Under the pieces are notes generated by a model. That model made no database searches and had not been told where the DNA came from. It was given only the letters and a program-made list of their open reading frames with translations. Made by a program: the position numbers and the translations under genes. Positions 12,899-14,226 of a stretch of 14,226 nt of DNA are shown piece after piece (the first letter of the stretch is position 1; each line of letters starts with the position of its first letter). The stretch is from Acidobacteriota bacterium (GTDB lineage: Bacteria; Acidobacteriota; UBA6911), in assembly GCA_031254095.1 (NCBI GenBank), contig JAIRVC010000210.1, forward strand, positions 1-14,226. Direction: 5' to 3'.

Positions 12899-14226
12899 CT
12901 ACATCTTTGGAGGCTGGATATTTTCAAGCCGGTGATTCGGATCGGTCACCGGCTCCGGGGCATGGAAATCTTCAAGGCTGAGATTCGGATTGATTTGCAC
13001 TTCGTTAATCCACAGTTCCATATCACGCGTTCCGGGCATCAGCCAGTGAATGACTCGCGGAAACATGACGCCGTCGACGGAAAAACGATCCCGGAATCTA
13101 ATCTCGGCATCGACCATGCTCACTGGCCCCTTCGACCTTGTGATTTTGCCGGTCTCCGGATCTACCGACGAAATAGTGGTTGGAGGGCCGGCTGTTTTGT
13201 GTCTGACAACGGATGGATACCCGGTTTTTGAGTCAAATTCAACCTCGCCCAACTCGCCGTCCGCCTTTGACAGGGCAAATACGCCAGGCGTTGTGCCGGA
13301 TGAAAGCGTCAGCGGTACAGGGCCTGATTTCGCAAGCATTCCGGCCAGGTTACGCGACCATTGATCTAACTGGGTATTGGCATCTTTTGCCTCAATTCTG
13401 GCCCGTGCGTCCGCATCCGGCTGTAGAGTCACCCCGTTAAAGATCATCACCTCAGACAGCGGGCCAAGTGATTTTCCCTGGGAAAGACCGCTATACGCCG
13501 TTGTGCTTTCAGTTGAAGGAGGAAACAGATTGTACGGCCCCTTGTTGCCTACGGGAAACAGATCAATCTGAATAATATTGTCCGGCAGCAGAATTCGTAT
13601 TTCGGTGTCATAGGCAAATGTATCCGTTTTCATCATTACTCCCGGCGTTTTGCTTTCCGACGATGAGCTGAATATCGCTCTTATCACTTTTCCCTTCACG
13701 ATGAGCGATTCTATGCCGTCGATTTTACCCGCGCCGCCCAGCGCCTTGCGCGCCGAGGCCAGCGCTTCTTCCACCGCTGAATCTGTCGCGGTAATGCCGC
13801 CGGTTTGAGATAACAACGGGCGCGGTTCCGTGAGAAGCGCGATTGACAGAACCGCAAAAAGTACGGCGACAGCGGCGATTTCGCGGCGCGCCGGACATCT
13901 GAATTTCTTGATCATAACGAGTCTCCTTTTCAGTTGTTCTTTGTTTTCGATAATGCCCGCGACGATTGCGGGCTGATGTTGCGGGTGATTAAAACGTTCC
14001 ATGGTGCCGATGAGCGCGTCGCCGTAGTGCCGGCGCGCCCCGTCCGACATGCGGGACAAGACCAGTGCGTCACAGGCCGTTTCACGGTCGCAGCGCATAC
14101 GGTAAAAAGCCCACCAGATAACCGGATTGAACCAGGGCAGCGATTGCAGGATGGCGACAATCCAGCCGGTTACGATGTCGCCGCGTTTAAGATGGGCAAG
14201 TTCGTGAAGCAAAACGCAGCGCAGTT
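12899..14226 (-). CDS. M56/BlaR1-type membrane metallopeptidase, 5' end outside the window
   Basis: The C-terminal 442 or so residues of a BlaR1/MecR1-like peptidase; the frame runs off the right edge (LRCV before LLHELAHLKRGD), so the start is missing. The zinc motif HELAH is at the edge, followed by a membrane segment (IVTGWIVAILQSLPWFNPVIWW), the ETACDALVLSRM motif that carries the downstream glutamate, and a last membrane segment (IAAVAVLFAVLSIALL). BlaR1 proteins sense a signal outside the cell and trigger cleavage of a BlaI-type repressor. Here the external part (about 300 residues, from ATDSAVEEALASARKALGG) has no SxxK penicillin-binding motif and reads like a beta-rich domain recalling lipoprotein-sorting (LolA-like) proteins, so beta-lactam sensing is unlikely. 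A BlaI-type gene would be expected just upstream, beyond the window. The gene converges on the M1 peptidase gene. Confidence 0.85.
   Translation of the reverse strand, partial: LRCVLLHELAHLKRGDIVTGWIVAILQSLPWFNPVIWWAFYRMRCDRETACDALVLSRMSDGARRHYGDALIGTMERFNHPQHQPAIVAGIIENKEQLKRRLVMIKKFRCPARREIAAVAVLFAVLSIALLTEPRPLLSQTGGITATDSAVEEALASARKALGGAGKIDGIESLIVKGKVIRAIFSSSSESKTPGVMMKTDTFAYDTEIRILLPDNIIQIDLFPVGNKGPYNLFPPSTESTTAYSGLSQGKSLGPLSEVMIFNGVTLQPDADARARIEAKDANTQLDQWSRNLAGMLAKSGPVPLTLSSGTTPGVFALSKADGELGEVEFDSKTGYPSVVRHKTAGPPTTISSVDPETGKITRSKGPVSMVDAEIRFRDRFSVDGVMFPRVIHWLMPGTRDMELWINEVQINPNLSLEDFHAPEPVTDPNHRLENIQPPKM

Noticed and set aside
12661..12927. An 88-residue minus-strand frame as a gene
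   Set aside because: Only about 23 codons resemble anything (the M56 tail relic); the rest runs through the hairpin and antisense to the M1 peptidase gene.
12899..14226. A beta-lactam resistance sensor (true BlaR1/MecR1)
   Set aside because: The external domain has no penicillin-binding motifs and no beta-lactamase gene is in the window.

Overview
The window looks like chromosomal housekeeping DNA of a Gram-negative-type bacterium, with an IS1380-family insertion sequence at its left edge and envelope or redox genes on its right. The Gram-negative call rests on exported proteins with signal peptides, a periplasmic-type multihaem cytochrome c and a C-terminal domain that recalls lipoprotein-sorting proteins. 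GC content is near 50% by eye. The phylum cannot be fixed from the sequence: the gene order rplU-rpmA-obg-nadD-rsfS-rlmH is shared by many phyla, and the M56 and M1 peptidase types are only suggestive of Acidobacteriota-like or similar deep-branching lineages.

Left (1-1858, minus strand): an IS1380-family element with a 500-residue DDE transposase. It has imperfect terminal inverted repeats, a strong predicted promoter, and a long inverted repeat covering the transposase start. The window begins on the outer base of the IS inverted repeat, which suggests a contig broken at a multicopy element. The right end of the IS overlaps the 3' end of a DHH phosphoesterase gene and seems to supply its last codons and stop.

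Centre (1819-7635, all minus strand; read from right to left): rplU-rpmA with a good Rho-independent terminator, then obg-nadD-rsfS-rlmH, a small DksA/TraR zinc-finger gene, comF and the DHH phosphoesterase. This is a ribosome-biogenesis and growth-control cluster: L21, L27, the Obg GTPase, the silencing factor RsfS, the 23S rRNA methylase RlmH and a regulator of the DksA type, with NAD synthesis (nadD). obg is framed by small repeats: its start lies in one arm of a 123-bp inverted-repeat element and its stop in a heptamer tandem repeat next to a GC-rich palindrome.

Right (7801-14226): a tetrahaem cytochrome c whose second haem site reads CXXCK is followed one base later by a TatD-family nuclease gene on the plus strand. 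That gene overlaps, tail to tail, a minus-strand gene for a zinc-ribbon, acidic-repeat, RDD membrane protein. A divergent plus-strand gene encodes an exported M1-family metallopeptidase with HExxHx18E but no visible GxMEN motif. It converges on a partial minus-strand M56/BlaR1-type membrane metallopeptidase whose sensor part does not look like a penicillin-binding domain. Between these two genes lie a perfect 12-bp hairpin and a roughly 70-bp degraded copy of the M56 gene's own 3' end.

No tRNA, rRNA, CRISPR array or phage gene was seen. No clear new multi-gene system is present. The most interesting signals are the hairpin arrangement in the IS, the CXXCK haem site, the repeats around obg and the decayed paralogue tail.
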